This document shows positions 17,070-27,350 of a stretch of 41,920 nucleotides of DNA, piece by piece. The notes beneath the pieces were generated by a model that did no database searches, was not told the DNA's origin, and worked only from the letters and a program-made list of their open reading frames with translations. Made by a program: the position numbers and the translations under genes. This DNA is from a virus. The stretch lies in the IMG/VR virus record IMGVR_UViG_3300042261_000217, positions 1-41,920 of that record, one strand, 5' to 3'. Within the stretch, counting starts at the first letter, position 1, and each line of letters opens with the position of its first letter.

Positions 17070-18620
17070 ATGGCAGCAATTATAACTGATCAGATTAGAA
17101 TATTAAATGCAAAGAATTTTGTTGCTGGGGTAAGTTCTTCTGGTAATTCATATTATTCTTTTATTGGATTACCGAACCCCACAGAAATTCAATCTGATTG
17201 GGATACAAATCCCCCTTCACCAAAAGATTCTTTTGATGAAGAAAATAGTTATTGGGACACAATGGTTGCATTGAAAAAGATTAATGCGTCTGATGTAAGG
17301 CAGGTTGTTCAAAAGAGAGTTTGGTCTTCTGGAACAACATATGACATGTATCGTCACGACTATAGCAGATCAAATACTGCTAAAGTATCCGGAGCAACAA
17401 ACTTGTATGCTGCATCTTATTATGTTTTGAACAGTGATTATAGAGTTTATATTTGCTTACAAAATGGAACCACTCCAGATACTCCAAATGGTAAACCATC
17501 ACTAGATGAACCAACTTTTACTGATCTGGAACCAAGGTCTGCTGGGACAAGTGGTGATGGATATCTTTGGAAATATCTTTATACATTAAAACCATCAGAA
17601 GTTGCAAAATTTGAAACCTCTGATTTTATTCCAGTTCCTGCAAATTGGGAGTCTTCATCAGATAATTCTGCAGTAAGAGATAATGCTGTAGATGGTTCAA
17701 TTAAAATAGTAACCATTACTAACAGAGGAGTTGGACTAGGAACTGCAAACAGAACTTATACAAGAGTTCCTATTAAAGGAGATGGAACAGGAGCAGAGTG
17801 TACAATTGTAATTAACAACGACCAAAAAGTAGAATCAGTTGTTGTTTCCAGTCAAGGTTCAGGATATACTTATGGGAATGTTGATTTAGTTGCAGGCAAT
17901 GTTCCAACAGGAACAACTAGACCAATATTTGATGTTATTATTTCTCCCAAAGGGGGTCACGGTGCTGATGTTTATCGTGAACTTGGTGCATACAATGTTC
18001 TTTTATATTCTAGAATAGAAAACGATACTCAAAATCCAGATTTTATCACTGGGAATCAAATTGCAAGGGTAGGAGTAATTGAAGGTCCAAGAGTAAGCTC
18101 TGGAAGTTTATTAACTTCTGATAAAGCAAGTGCAGTTTATGCTTTAAGACTTACAGGAACTGGTTATAGTTCAGCAACTTTTACATCAGACTCTTATTTT
18201 ACTCAAACTGTAGCGACTGCAACTACTGCTGTTGGAAGAGTAATTAATTATGACCAAACCACTGGAGTTCTTAAATACTGGCAAGATCGTTCTCTTGCAG
18301 GATTTACTACAGTTGGAGTTGCAATCACAAATCCTACTTATGGATTTGATTTAACAGAATTTACAAGTTCTCCAAGCACTGGAGGAAGTTTAACCATAGT
18401 ACCATCGTCTGGTTCAAACTTATCAATAAACACATCGTTCTCTGGTATATCAACAGTAATAAATAGTAGGACATATTATCTTGGTCAGGAATTTACGAAC
18501 GGTATTGCTTCCCCTGAGGTTAAAAAATACTCTGGAAACATTATCTACGTAGATAATAGACCAGCTATTACTAGGTCATCCAATCAAAAAGAAGATATTA
18601 AAGTCATTTTGCAGTTCTAA
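17070..18620 (+). CDS. 8: gp8 baseplate wedge subunit
   Basis: The N-terminal ~200 residues resemble T4-type gp8: AAIITDQIRILNAKNFVAGV, YYSFIGLPNPTEIQSDWDTN, then a WDTMVALKKI segment and VWSSGTTYDMYRHDYS. The later GYLWKYLYTLKPSEVAKFET stretch is also characteristic. gp8 is an intermediate wedge protein that dimerises and links gp7 and gp6 to the peripheral tail structures. At 516 residues it exceeds T4 gp8 (334). Much of the excess is at residues about 209-282, which carry Gly-x-Gly-Tyr beta repeats like those in the gp7-like protein. It starts after its own late promoter and ends six bases before the next gene. Confidence 0.9.
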   Translation: MAAIITDQIRILNAKNFVAGVSSSGNSYYSFIGLPNPTEIQSDWDTNPPSPKDSFDEENSYWDTMVALKKINASDVRQVVQKRVWSSGTTYDMYRHDYSRSNTAKVSGATNLYAASYYVLNSDYRVYICLQNGTTPDTPNGKPSLDEPTFTDLEPRSAGTSGDGYLWKYLYTLKPSEVAKFETSDFIPVPANWESSSDNSAVRDNAVDGSIKIVTITNRGVGLGTANRTYTRVPIKGDGTGAECTIVINNDQKVESVVVSSQGSGYTYGNVDLVAGNVPTGTTRPIFDVIISPKGGHGADVYRELGAYNVLLYSRIENDTQNPDFITGNQIARVGVIEGPRVSSGSLLTSDKASAVYALRLTGTGYSSATFTSDSYFTQTVATATTAVGRVINYDQTTGVLKYWQDRSLAGFTTVGVAITNPTYGFDLTEFTSSPSTGGSLTIVPSSGSNLSINTSFSGISTVINSRTYYLGQEFTNGIASPEVKKYSGNIIYVDNRPAITRSSNQKEDIKVILQF

Positions 18621-18626
18621 AGAATT

Positions 18627-21600
18627 ATGTCTCAGGAAACTAACCTCAACGTAGCTCCATATTTTGATGATTTTGATACAAATAATGACTATTATAGGGT
18701 TCTTTTTAAACCAGGTTATCCTGTTCAAGCAAGAGAGTTAACTACTCTACAATCAATATTACAAAATCAAATTGAAAAGTTTGGTCAGCACTTTTTTAAA
18801 GAAGGTGCCAAAGTTATTCCAGGAAATACTGGATACAATCAACTTTATTATGCAGTAGAACTACAAAATACTTACCTTGGTGTTCCTGTATCAGCATATG
18901 CCGATCAACTAGTCGGTACAAAAATTACTGGGCAAACATCAGGCGTAACAGCAGTAGTAGATAAAATTTTACTGCCAACTGATTCTGAGAGAGGTAATTT
19001 AACGCTCTATATTAATTATCTTTCATCAAATACACAAAATAATTCAACCCAACAGTTTTCTGACGGCGAGTTGTTATCTTGTAATACACAAATAACCTCA
19101 GGTCTTCTAGGAAATTCATTAATTGCTGCAGGACAACCATTTGCATCAACGCTAGCACAAAATGCAACTTCGATCGGATCAGCATTTTCTATTACAAATG
19201 GTGTCTATTTTATTAGAGGTCAATTCGTAACCGTAAACGACGAGACCTTAATTCTCGACCAATATTCAAATACACCAAACTACAGAGTTGGATTATTTGT
19301 AAGTGAGGAAATTGTTACCTCAGAAATCGATGAGTCATTAAATGATAATTCGCAAGGATTTAATAATTATGCGGCTCCTGGAGCAGATAGATTAAAAATT
19401 ACTGCTACTTTATCAAAGAAACCAAATACAGACTTTGATGACGGTAATTTTGTAGAATTAGCAACGATAAAAGAAGGTGTTATTAGATCTCAACAGACAA
19501 CACCATACAACAGCATAACAGATGAACTTGCAAGAAGAACTTACGCAGAATCTGGAGACTATTATGTCAATGCTTTTGATGCATCTCTAAAAGAATCTTT
19601 AAACAATAATCTAGGAAATAATGGTATCTTTAATGCCGGACAATTTACATATGGTGGATCCACACCTTCAAATGATCTGGCAGTTTATCAAATTTCTCCA
19701 GGTAAAGCATTTGTTAGAGGATATGAATGCGAAACAATAAGTTCAACATTTTTAGACTGCCCCAAACCAAGAACAACTAAAACTTTAGAAAATCAATCTC
19801 TAAATTATAATACTGGACCAACTTTAAAATTAAATAGAGTTTATGGAGCTCCAAAAATAGGAGTTGGTAACACTTATGTATTAAGTTTACGTGATTCAAG
19901 AGTTGGTTCTGATCAAAAAGCATCGGCAGGAAAAGAAATTGGTGTTGCAAGAGTTTATGATTTTCGACTAGAATCAGGTGCATATGATGCATCTAATGCA
20001 AATCTTAATCAATGGAATATTTCACTGTATGATGTCCAAACAACAACAGAAATTACTGTAAACGAACCAATTACACTATCTGTTCCTACTTTTATTAAAG
20101 GTAAAAATAGTGGAGCAACAGCATTTATTAAAGACAATGTTGTAGCAGGAACTGCCGTCACTGTCTACGAAAAAACAGGTGATTTTATTTTAAACGAATC
20201 ATTTATTATTGATGGTATTGAAAATTCAAGAGTAGCAATTGCAATTACATCCTATGGAATTTCTGACGTAAAATCTGTATATGGGATTGTTGGATCAGCA
20301 TCGACTTTTTCTGCTGATGCCATCCAATCAACAGGATTTAGCGTTGGAATCGCAACCATTAGTGCATTATCGGGTGGAGTAAGCACAGTAACGAGTCCAA
20401 ATACTTTATTCCCAGGTAAAGTTGTTAGAATTGGAAATCTAGTTCAATATAGTGATCCAACCAGCAGAGATCCTATTGTTGCAAAAGTTGTAGGAGCAGG
20501 TAATACTACTATTATTGTAAGTGGTGTTACTGGAGTTAGTGGTATTGCTTCAGGACAACTCCCATCATCATCATTAAATGTAACTGATTTTAAAATCTTA
20601 ACAACAAATCTAGAAACATCAACTGATAGCACATTATACACCAGACTACCAAAAGTTAATATCTCAAATGTAGATTTAACAAATGCAGTTCTTGGTATTA
20701 GAACAGTTTTTACTGTTAATATTTCGAGTAATCAAACAACTACAGTCACTGCTGGAGCAAATGAAACTTTCTTACCTTTTGATGAAGAAAGATATGCATT
20801 GGTAACTTCTGACGGGCAAACCGAAGTTCTAACATCCGATAAAGTTCAAATTGATTCAACAGGAACTCAGTTAGCGGTATATAATTTATCTACATCTACG
20901 GATATCAATGCAACTCTAATTGCAACTACTAGAAAAATTAAACCAAAAGCAAAAATAAAGAGAAAAAATAGAGTAAATTATATTACTGTAGATAAATCAA
21001 AATACGAATATTCTGGAATTGGTACTACCACTTTAAATGATGGACTATTAGTTGGAAATTATCCATTTGGAACTAGAGTTCAAGATGATATTATTTCTCT
21101 GAACAATTCGGATATTATAGAAATTCACGGCATTTTTGAATCTGTTAATACATCTAGTGCATCTGCTCCAACAATAGATCTTTCATCTATTACTACTACA
21201 AGCGCAACCACTTCGGATTTAATTATTGGTGAAAGAGTAACAGGTCAGACTAGTGGTGCTGTTGCTATTTTTGCAGAAAAAATCAACGATACAAAAATTT
21301 CCTTTATCTATAAGAATCAAAAAACATTTAAAGAAGGTGAAACATTAAGATTTGAAGAATCACAGGCTCAAGCAATAGTTCAAACAATTAATTCACCAAG
21401 TTTTGATATTTCCTCCAATTTTACGTTCACGAACGGTCAAGAATCAACTTTCTATGACTACGGAACCATTAAGAGGAAAGCAGGAACTCAAGAACCAACT
21501 AAAAACTTAAAAATATATTTTTCTAATGGATATTATGAATCAAATGATGATGGAGATATAACAACTGTCAATTCTTATAATACTTTCGATTATGGAACAG

Positions 21601-24600
21601 AAATTCAAACTGTCAATGGTCTAAGAAACTCAGATATTATTGATATTCGTCCTAAAACATCAACATATACTGTCAGTGCAAATTCTAGATCTCCACTTGA
21701 ATTTTACGGGAGAACTTTTAATGCATCTGGAAATTCTTCTAAAAACATTTTAGCATCTGATGAGTCTATTATAACATCATTCTCATTCTACCTTGGAAGA
21801 ATTGATAGAATTTATTTAACAAAAGACGGGAAATTTCAAGTTAAATATGGAGTGCCTTCAGAGAGACCTGAAAAACCAGTTTCTGTAGATGATGCTCTAG
21901 AAATTGCTACGGCAAATCTACCGGCATACTTGTATAATACGTCTCAAGCAGTTATTCAATTCTTAGAACATAAAAGATATAGGATGGTTGATATTAAACA
22001 ACTTGAAAATAGAATTAGAAACCTTGAATATTATACTGCACTTTCTTTACTAGAAACAAACACTGCTAATCTCTTTATTCCTGATGGAGACGGTTTAAAC
22101 AGATTTAAATCTGGATTCTTTGTTGATAACTTTACATCACTCTTAGCCCAGGAAGACTCTGTTCTTTATAAGAATAGTATTGATATAGCAAATAAGCAAT
22201 TAAGACCAAGACATTATACAAACTCAGTTGATTTAATTTTTGGTCCAGTAACTGGAGTAGATCCAACAGAAGATCTTGCGTTTACTCCTATAGAAGGAGT
22301 TAATGTTAGAAAGTCTAAAGATGTTGTTACATTAGACTATGCTGAAGTTGAATGGTTAAAGCAATCATTCGCAACTAGAGCAGAAAGTGTTACTCCTTTC
22401 TTAATCAGTTTCTGGCAAGGATCATTAGAACTATCTCCAGCATCAGATACTTGGGTTGATACTGTAAGGTTGGAAGCCAAAATTATTCGAGCAGAAGGTA
22501 ATTATGCAGAAACTCTTTCAAACGCAGTAAGAACTCTAAATGTAGATCCACAGACCGGATTTGCACCTGTTGTTTGGAATGCTTGGGAAACTAATTGGAC
22601 TGGAACAGATATTATAAACACTTCTAGAATTAGAACTGCAAGTTCTTCTAGAACCATTGATTTAACTAGTTGGAGCAATGGTTGGACTGACGGAAGAATT
22701 GATGAAATTACTACCACAACAACAATCCAAGACAACCTGAGAGAAATTAGAGATACTGGAGTACAAACAAGATCTGGTTTAAGAACGATAGTAACTGAAC
22801 AATTTGATAACACATCTGTCGGAGATAGAGTTGTAAGTAGAAACCTCATTCCTTATATGCGTTCTAGAAACATTCAATTTGTTTCTAAAAAACTTAAACC
22901 ACTAACTCAAATTTATGCTTTCTTTGATGGCGTAGATGTAACTCGTTACTGTGTTCCTAAATTATTAGAAATTTCTATGATTTCTGGAACTTTTGAAGTT
23001 GGAGAAAAAATTATTGGAACAGTTCAAAATACTGGACTTAATCCAAGTCTAGGACAAGATGTTGCAAGAATTTCTTTCAGATCTGCACAGTCTAACCACA
23101 GAGAAGGTCCATATAATGCTGCAACAACCACATATCCAAACAATCCATATACAGGACAAATTTTACAATCAACTTACTCATCAACATCTAATATTCTAAA
23201 CGTCGATACCTTCTCTCTGTCAAATCAACCGCAGGGTGAATATAGTGGATGGGTAGAATCTGGTATGATTTTAGTTGGACAAACCAGTGGAGCACAAGCA
23301 TCTCTCACAAATGTAAGACTAGTATCCGATTTATCTGCAACCCTAATTGGAAGTTTCTTTGTTCCAAATCCAAATACAAACATTCATCCAAAATTTGAAA
23401 CCGGAACTAAGACGTTTACTTTAGTAAATAATAATTTAAATGATCAAAATGTAGCAACAACAATTGCTGAGGAGGGATTTATTTCAAGCGGAACATTAGA
23501 AACAGTTCAAGAAAATATTATTTCCGTGAGAAATGCCAGAATTCAAAATAAACAAGAGTTCGAAGAAAGAGCAATTTCTAGAACTACAGGAACTCAAGTT
23601 ATTTCAAGTCAAGTTCTTTCTTCCTCAACATCACAAAGAACAATTTCAACTTGGTATGATCCTCTTGCCCAATCATTCTTAGTTGAAGATGAAACTGGCG
23701 TATTCTTAACCAAATGTGAAGTATTCTTCAGATCTAAAGATGATATGGATATTCCTGTAACGTTCCAGTTAAGAACGATGCAAAATGGATTCCCAACACA
23801 AAGAATCCTTCCATTTTCTGAAATTATTTTAGATCCAGGTGATGTTCAAACTTCAGCGGACGGATCTGTAGCGACTACATTTAATTTTGATGCCCCAGTC
23901 TATCTAGAAGGTGGTAAAGAGTATTGTATATGTTTAGCATCAAACTCAACGAAATATAGTGTTTATGTTTCTAGAATTGGTGAAAATGATTTACTGACTC
24001 AAACATTTATCTCCAATCAGCCATATCTAGGATCACTCTTTAAGTCCCAGAATGCATCAACCTGGGAAGCAAGTCAATGGGAAGATCTCAAATTCACTCT
24101 TTATAGAGCAGACTTCCTAACTTCAGGTACTGTTGATTTCTACAGTCCAGAATTAACTGAAGGAAATAAGCAAATTCCAACATTAATGCCAAATTCCCTC
24201 AGTCTAATTTCTAGAAAAATTAGAGTAGGACTTGGATCAACCGTTCAAGATTCTGGATTAACTTTAGGAAACACAATTATTCAACAAGGAACTAATGCAA
24301 GTGCAAATTATGTTGGGGCAGCTGGAAGTGCATCAGGCACTCTGAATGTAATTAATTCTGGAATTGGATATACTCCATCTAGCGGTGGATTAACAATCGA
24401 TAATATTAATCTTGTAACAGTCACTGGAAGTGGAAAAAATGCTACAGCAAATGTAACGATATCTAATGGTGTGGCTGTTGCAGCAACTATCACAAGCGGT
24501 GGTGTTGGATATCAGGTTGGTGATGTTGTTGGAATTACTACATTTGGTTCTATTACGGTAGGAAGAAATGCAAGATTCTCCATTGTTTCTATTGCAAGCA

Positions 24601-26090
24601 CAAATCAGTTAATTCTTGATAATGTTCAAGGTGAGTTTGTAGTAGGATCTGCAAAAACCGTACAATATATCAACAATTCTGGAGTAACAACTTCATTAAA
24701 TGCATCAATTGGTGGAGGTGTGTTAGTTAATTCTATCGATACAATCAGTGATGGATTGCACATTAAAGTAAATCATCAAAACCACGGAATGTATTCGGAT
24801 GAAAATTATGTTACCATTTCAAATGCACAATCTGATGTAATTCCAACAAAACTTAGTGTCGCTTACAATACTAATTCTACTGGATCAATTAGTGTTGATA
24901 ATGCAACTAATTTTTCTACGTTTGAAAACGTGGGTGTTGGAACAACTAATCCAGGATATGTATTAATAGGTGATGAAGTTATTGAATACACTTCTGTTTC
25001 TGGCAATTTGATTGGAGGAAACATATCTAGAGGTTCAAATCCAAAGAATTATCCAGTTGGAACTCCTGTTTACAAATATGAATTGGGTGGAGTATCTTTA
25101 AGAAGAATTAATAAAACACATTATCTGAATAATGCAACGGTATCGGAACCAATAACATTTGATTCCTATCACGTTAAACTTGATATGAGTTTAAATGGTA
25201 TTGGTAGAACTAGTGACACTGATTATCCTAGACTTTATATTAACCAAACCAAGTCTGCAGGTGGATATAGCACTAAGGCAACTCAAAATATGCCTTACGA
25301 AATTATTACACCTATTATTCAGAATTTAACTGTAAGAGGAACATCCTTAAGTGCTTCGCTTAGAACTGTAACAGGATCAAGCATAAGTGGCAATGAAATT
25401 CCATTTATTGATAATGGATTTGAACCAATTAGCATTGGGAAACCAAACTACTTAGATAGTACAAGAATCATATGTTCTAAGGTTAATGAAAATGAAAAAC
25501 TATTGAATCTTCCTGGAAATAAATCAATGAATCTTAGAATGGAACTTGATACTGTAGATTCTAGATTAAGTCCTGTTATTGATACTCAAAGAGTCTCCGC
25601 AATATTAACTTCAAACAGAGTTAATAGTGTTATTACAAACTATGCAACTGATTCTAGAGTTAATACTATTGATCAGGATCCAACTGCATTCCAATACATC
25701 TCTAAAGAAATTAATCTAGAAAATGGAGCAAGTTCTATTAAGATCCTTCTGAACGCACACATCAATCAATACTGTGACGTAAGAGCACTTTATGCAATTA
25801 GTGATAAGTCAAACTTTAATCCAGTATTTGTTCCATTCCCAGGATATCTTAATTTAAACACTAAAAATGAAGTTATCAGTTTTGCTGATAGTGATGGAAG
25901 ATCAGACGTATTTGTAACTCCAACACAATCTTTGGGATTTGAAGCATCTGACATTGAATTTAAAGAATACGTATTTACTATCGATAAATTACCTTCTTTC
26001 AAATCATATAGAATTAAATTGGTGTTAACTTCAACAAATCAAGTTTATGTTCCAAGAATTAAGGATCTAAGAGTTATTGCTTTAGCATAA
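18627..26090 (+). CDS. Giant baseplate/tail structural protein (2,487 aa), DUF4815-like N-terminus
   Basis: The first ~400 residues (DDFDTNNDYYRVLFKPGYPV, QARELTTLQSILQNQIEKFG, GAKVIPG) match my memory of the DUF4815 phage structural family. It occupies the place of T4 gp9-gp12, none of which is otherwise visible here. Residues about 1130-1160 hold a helical segment (MVDIKQLENRIRNLEYYTAL). Residues about 1672-1831 form a jelly-roll-like region (YDPLAQSFLVEDETGVFLTK, then GGKEYCICLASNSTKYSVYV). QTSGA modules lie near residues 97, 488, 867 and 1547, a GSGY block at about 1903-1968 and an ExxEYTS/RG module at 2087-2151. The C-terminus is beta-rich with no fibre triple-helix repeats. It likely joins baseplate to fibres; equivalence to gp10 is inference. 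Confidence 0.8.
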   Translation: MSQETNLNVAPYFDDFDTNNDYYRVLFKPGYPVQARELTTLQSILQNQIEKFGQHFFKEGAKVIPGNTGYNQLYYAVELQNTYLGVPVSAYADQLVGTKITGQTSGVTAVVDKILLPTDSERGNLTLYINYLSSNTQNNSTQQFSDGELLSCNTQITSGLLGNSLIAAGQPFASTLAQNATSIGSAFSITNGVYFIRGQFVTVNDETLILDQYSNTPNYRVGLFVSEEIVTSEIDESLNDNSQGFNNYAAPGADRLKITATLSKKPNTDFDDGNFVELATIKEGVIRSQQTTPYNSITDELARRTYAESGDYYVNAFDASLKESLNNNLGNNGIFNAGQFTYGGSTPSNDLAVYQISPGKAFVRGYECETISSTFLDCPKPRTTKTLENQSLNYNTGPTLKLNRVYGAPKIGVGNTYVLSLRDSRVGSDQKASAGKEIGVARVYDFRLESGAYDASNANLNQWNISLYDVQTTTEITVNEPITLSVPTFIKGKNSGATAFIKDNVVAGTAVTVYEKTGDFILNESFIIDGIENSRVAIAITSYGISDVKSVYGIVGSASTFSADAIQSTGFSVGIATISALSGGVSTVTSPNTLFPGKVVRIGNLVQYSDPTSRDPIVAKVVGAGNTTIIVSGVTGVSGIASGQLPSSSLNVTDFKILTTNLETSTDSTLYTRLPKVNISNVDLTNAVLGIRTVFTVNISSNQTTTVTAGANETFLPFDEERYALVTSDGQTEVLTSDKVQIDSTGTQLAVYNLSTSTDINATLIATTRKIKPKAKIKRKNRVNYITVDKSKYEYSGIGTTTLNDGLLVGNYPFGTRVQDDIISLNNSDIIEIHGIFESVNTSSASAPTIDLSSITTTSATTSDLIIGERVTGQTSGAVAIFAEKINDTKISFIYKNQKTFKEGETLRFEESQAQAIVQTINSPSFDISSNFTFTNGQESTFYDYGTIKRKAGTQEPTKNLKIYFSNGYYESNDDGDITTVNSYNTFDYGTEIQTVNGLRNSDIIDIRPKTSTYTVSANSRSPLEFYGRTFNASGNSSKNILASDESIITSFSFYLGRIDRIYLTKDGKFQVKYGVPSERPEKPVSVDDALEIATANLPAYLYNTSQAVIQFLEHKRYRMVDIKQLENRIRNLEYYTALSLLETNTANLFIPDGDGLNRFKSGFFVDNFTSLLAQEDSVLYKNSIDIANKQLRPRHYTNSVDLIFGPVTGVDPTEDLAFTPIEGVNVRKSKDVVTLDYAEVEWLKQSFATRAESVTPFLISFWQGSLELSPASDTWVDTVRLEAKIIRAEGNYAETLSNAVRTLNVDPQTGFAPVVWNAWETNWTGTDIINTSRIRTASSSRTIDLTSWSNGWTDGRIDEITTTTTIQDNLREIRDTGVQTRSGLRTIVTEQFDNTSVGDRVVSRNLIPYMRSRNIQFVSKKLKPLTQIYAFFDGVDVTRYCVPKLLEISMISGTFEVGEKIIGTVQNTGLNPSLGQDVARISFRSAQSNHREGPYNAATTTYPNNPYTGQILQSTYSSTSNILNVDTFSLSNQPQGEYSGWVESGMILVGQTSGAQASLTNVRLVSDLSATLIGSFFVPNPNTNIHPKFETGTKTFTLVNNNLNDQNVATTIAEEGFISSGTLETVQENIISVRNARIQNKQEFEERAISRTTGTQVISSQVLSSSTSQRTISTWYDPLAQSFLVEDETGVFLTKCEVFFRSKDDMDIPVTFQLRTMQNGFPTQRILPFSEIILDPGDVQTSADGSVATTFNFDAPVYLEGGKEYCICLASNSTKYSVYVSRIGENDLLTQTFISNQPYLGSLFKSQNASTWEASQWEDLKFTLYRADFLTSGTVDFYSPELTEGNKQIPTLMPNSLSLISRKIRVGLGSTVQDSGLTLGNTIIQQGTNASANYVGAAGSASGTLNVINSGIGYTPSSGGLTIDNINLVTVTGSGKNATANVTISNGVAVAATITSGGVGYQVGDVVGITTFGSITVGRNARFSIVSIASTNQLILDNVQGEFVVGSAKTVQYINNSGVTTSLNASIGGGVLVNSIDTISDGLHIKVNHQNHGMYSDENYVTISNAQSDVIPTKLSVAYNTNSTGSISVDNATNFSTFENVGVGTTNPGYVLIGDEVIEYTSVSGNLIGGNISRGSNPKNYPVGTPVYKYELGGVSLRRINKTHYLNNATVSEPITFDSYHVKLDMSLNGIGRTSDTDYPRLYINQTKSAGGYSTKATQNMPYEIITPIIQNLTVRGTSLSASLRTVTGSSISGNEIPFIDNGFEPISIGKPNYLDSTRIICSKVNENEKLLNLPGNKSMNLRMELDTVDSRLSPVIDTQRVSAILTSNRVNSVITNYATDSRVNTIDQDPTAFQYISKEINLENGASSIKILLNAHINQYCDVRALYAISDKSNFNPVFVPFPGYLNLNTKNEVISFADSDGRSDVFVTPTQSLGFEASDIEFKEYVFTIDKLPSFKSYRIKLVLTSTNQVYVPRIKDLRVIALA

Positions 26091-26091
26091 G

Positions 26092-26319
26092 ATGGATTAT
26101 TTGAAAGTTGAAGGATACTCTCATTTAATGAGAGATCAAAATACAAATTCAATCATTAACACAAATATGTCAGAATACCAAGAGTATGTTTCAAGAAGAA
26201 ATGCTAAAAATGAAGAGACTCAAAAGGTACAGAATATAGAAGAAGAACTTGCTAGTATGAAAGATGATATTGATGAAATTAAAAATTTACTTAGGAGTTT
26301 AGTGAATGGATCCCGATAA
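26092..26319 (+). CDS. Short coiled-coil protein (75 aa)
   Basis: It begins MDYLKVEGYSHLMRDQNTNS. From about residue 36 there is a heptad-like charged helix (VQNIEEELASMKDDIDEIKN, LLRSLV) that would form a coiled coil. Similar small proteins lie between the large baseplate gene and gp13 in T4-like cyanophages, from memory, without a known role. The start is two bases after the previous stop. Its 3' end overlaps the next gene by 14 bases in a different frame. The position suggests a virion or assembly component. No catalytic or membrane feature is visible. Confidence 0.78.
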   Translation: MDYLKVEGYSHLMRDQNTNSIINTNMSEYQEYVSRRNAKNEETQKVQNIEEELASMKDDIDEIKNLLRSLVNGSR

Positions 26320-26479
26320 AATTGAACTTGAAGATCTTTCCAAGAGTTTTGAATATATGAAAGCCTGTATTGAAATTGATTCAATTGAAGATATTGATCA
26401 AATTAAGACTATTGCAAAAGCATATATGAAATTATATCTGAAGCAGCAGGAAGTTCTTAAAGATCTGATTAAACTATAA
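26306..26479 (+). CDS. Short helical protein (57 aa)
   Basis: This frame starts at ATG 26306 inside the end of the coiled-coil gene and ends at TAA 26477-26479. The sequence (MDPDKIELEDLSKSFEYMKA, then ...IDQIKTIAKAYMKLYLKQQE) is highly charged and almost certainly helical. GGAG at 26293-26296 lies nine bases before the ATG and serves as a ribosome binding site. The TAA is part of the late promoter for gp13. The coding quality and overlap arrangement support a real gene. Its function is unknown, perhaps acting with the preceding coiled-coil protein. Confidence 0.68.
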   Translation: MDPDKIELEDLSKSFEYMKACIEIDSIEDIDQIKTIAKAYMKLYLKQQEVLKDLIKL

Positions 26480-26482
26480 ATA
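26475..26482 (+). promoter_or_regulatory. Late promoter of the neck genes (TATAAATA)
   Basis: Perfect match to the T4 late consensus. It contains the TAA stop (26477-26479) of the 57-residue gene. gp13 starts 18 bases downstream. Confidence 0.75.
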
Positions 26483-26500
26483 TTTAAAAAGTAGAAAATA

Positions 26501-27346
26501 ATGGCGCAACCATCTACTAGGCAAGAATTAATAGACTACTGCAAAAGAAAACTGGGAGCGCCAGTTTTAGAAATTAATGTTGCAGACGAACAAATTGAAG
26601 ATTTAGTTGATGATGCAATTCAATTTTTCCAAGAAAGACATTTTGATGGAGTTTATCCAACCTTTTATAAGTATAAATTAACTCAAAATGATATTGATAG
26701 AGGAAGATCAAGAGGAAATAATGTTGCTGTAGGAATCGCAACTACCACAGCAACTGCAAACATAGTTGGAACTGCAACAACATTTACATACGAAGAAAAT
26801 AGTAATTATTTACAAGTTCCCCCCAATGTAATTGGTGTCAATAAATTATTTTTATTTGATGGTACTAATACCATCACTAACAATATGTTCAGTGTAAAAT
26901 ATCAATTATTTTTGAATGATATTTACTATTGGGGAACAACTGAACTTTTAAGTTATGCAATGGTCAAAACATATTTGGAAGATTTGGATTTTCTTCTAAA
27001 CACCCAGAAACAAATTAGATTTAATAAAAGACAGGATAGACTTTATTTGGATATTGATTGGGGGTCAGTAAGAGTAGATCAATATCTTATAATTGATTGT
27101 TATGCAACATTAGATCCGAATGATTATTCTAGAGTTTGGAATGATTCTTTTATAAAACCATACCTCACTTCACTGATTAAGCGTCAGTGGGGACAAAATA
27201 TGATGAAATTTACTGGTGTCAAACTTCCTGGTGGGATAGAACTCAATGGAAGACAAATGTATGATGATGCTCAAAGAGAAATTGATATTTTAATGGAAAA
27301 GATGTCCAATACTTATGAGCTTCCACCTCTTGATATGATAGGATGA
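26501..27346 (+). CDS. 13: gp13 neck protein
   Basis: At 281 residues it is close to T4 gp13 (309). The N-terminus (TRQELIDYCKRKLGAPVLEI, then DEQIEDLVDDAIQFFQERHF) is the well-conserved neck-protein signature. The C-terminal half (RLYLDIDWGSV, RVWNDSFIKPYLTSLIKRQW, GGIELNGRQMYDDAQREI) also matches gp13. The protein forms the head-completion ring that with gp14 closes filled heads and receives the tail. A short Gly/Ala/Thr-rich insert is seen at about residues 74-100. It follows a perfect late promoter, and gp14 starts four bases after its stop. Confidence 0.92.
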   Translation: MAQPSTRQELIDYCKRKLGAPVLEINVADEQIEDLVDDAIQFFQERHFDGVYPTFYKYKLTQNDIDRGRSRGNNVAVGIATTTATANIVGTATTFTYEENSNYLQVPPNVIGVNKLFLFDGTNTITNNMFSVKYQLFLNDIYYWGTTELLSYAMVKTYLEDLDFLLNTQKQIRFNKRQDRLYLDIDWGSVRVDQYLIIDCYATLDPNDYSRVWNDSFIKPYLTSLIKRQWGQNMMKFTGVKLPGGIELNGRQMYDDAQREIDILMEKMSNTYELPPLDMIG

Positions 27347-27350
27347 TAAG

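Noticed and set aside
22502-22849. 115-residue minus-strand reading frame inside the 2,487-residue gene
   Set aside because: It lies wholly opposite a convincing gene, has low-complexity composition and no promoter or ribosome binding site; it is an antisense shadow.
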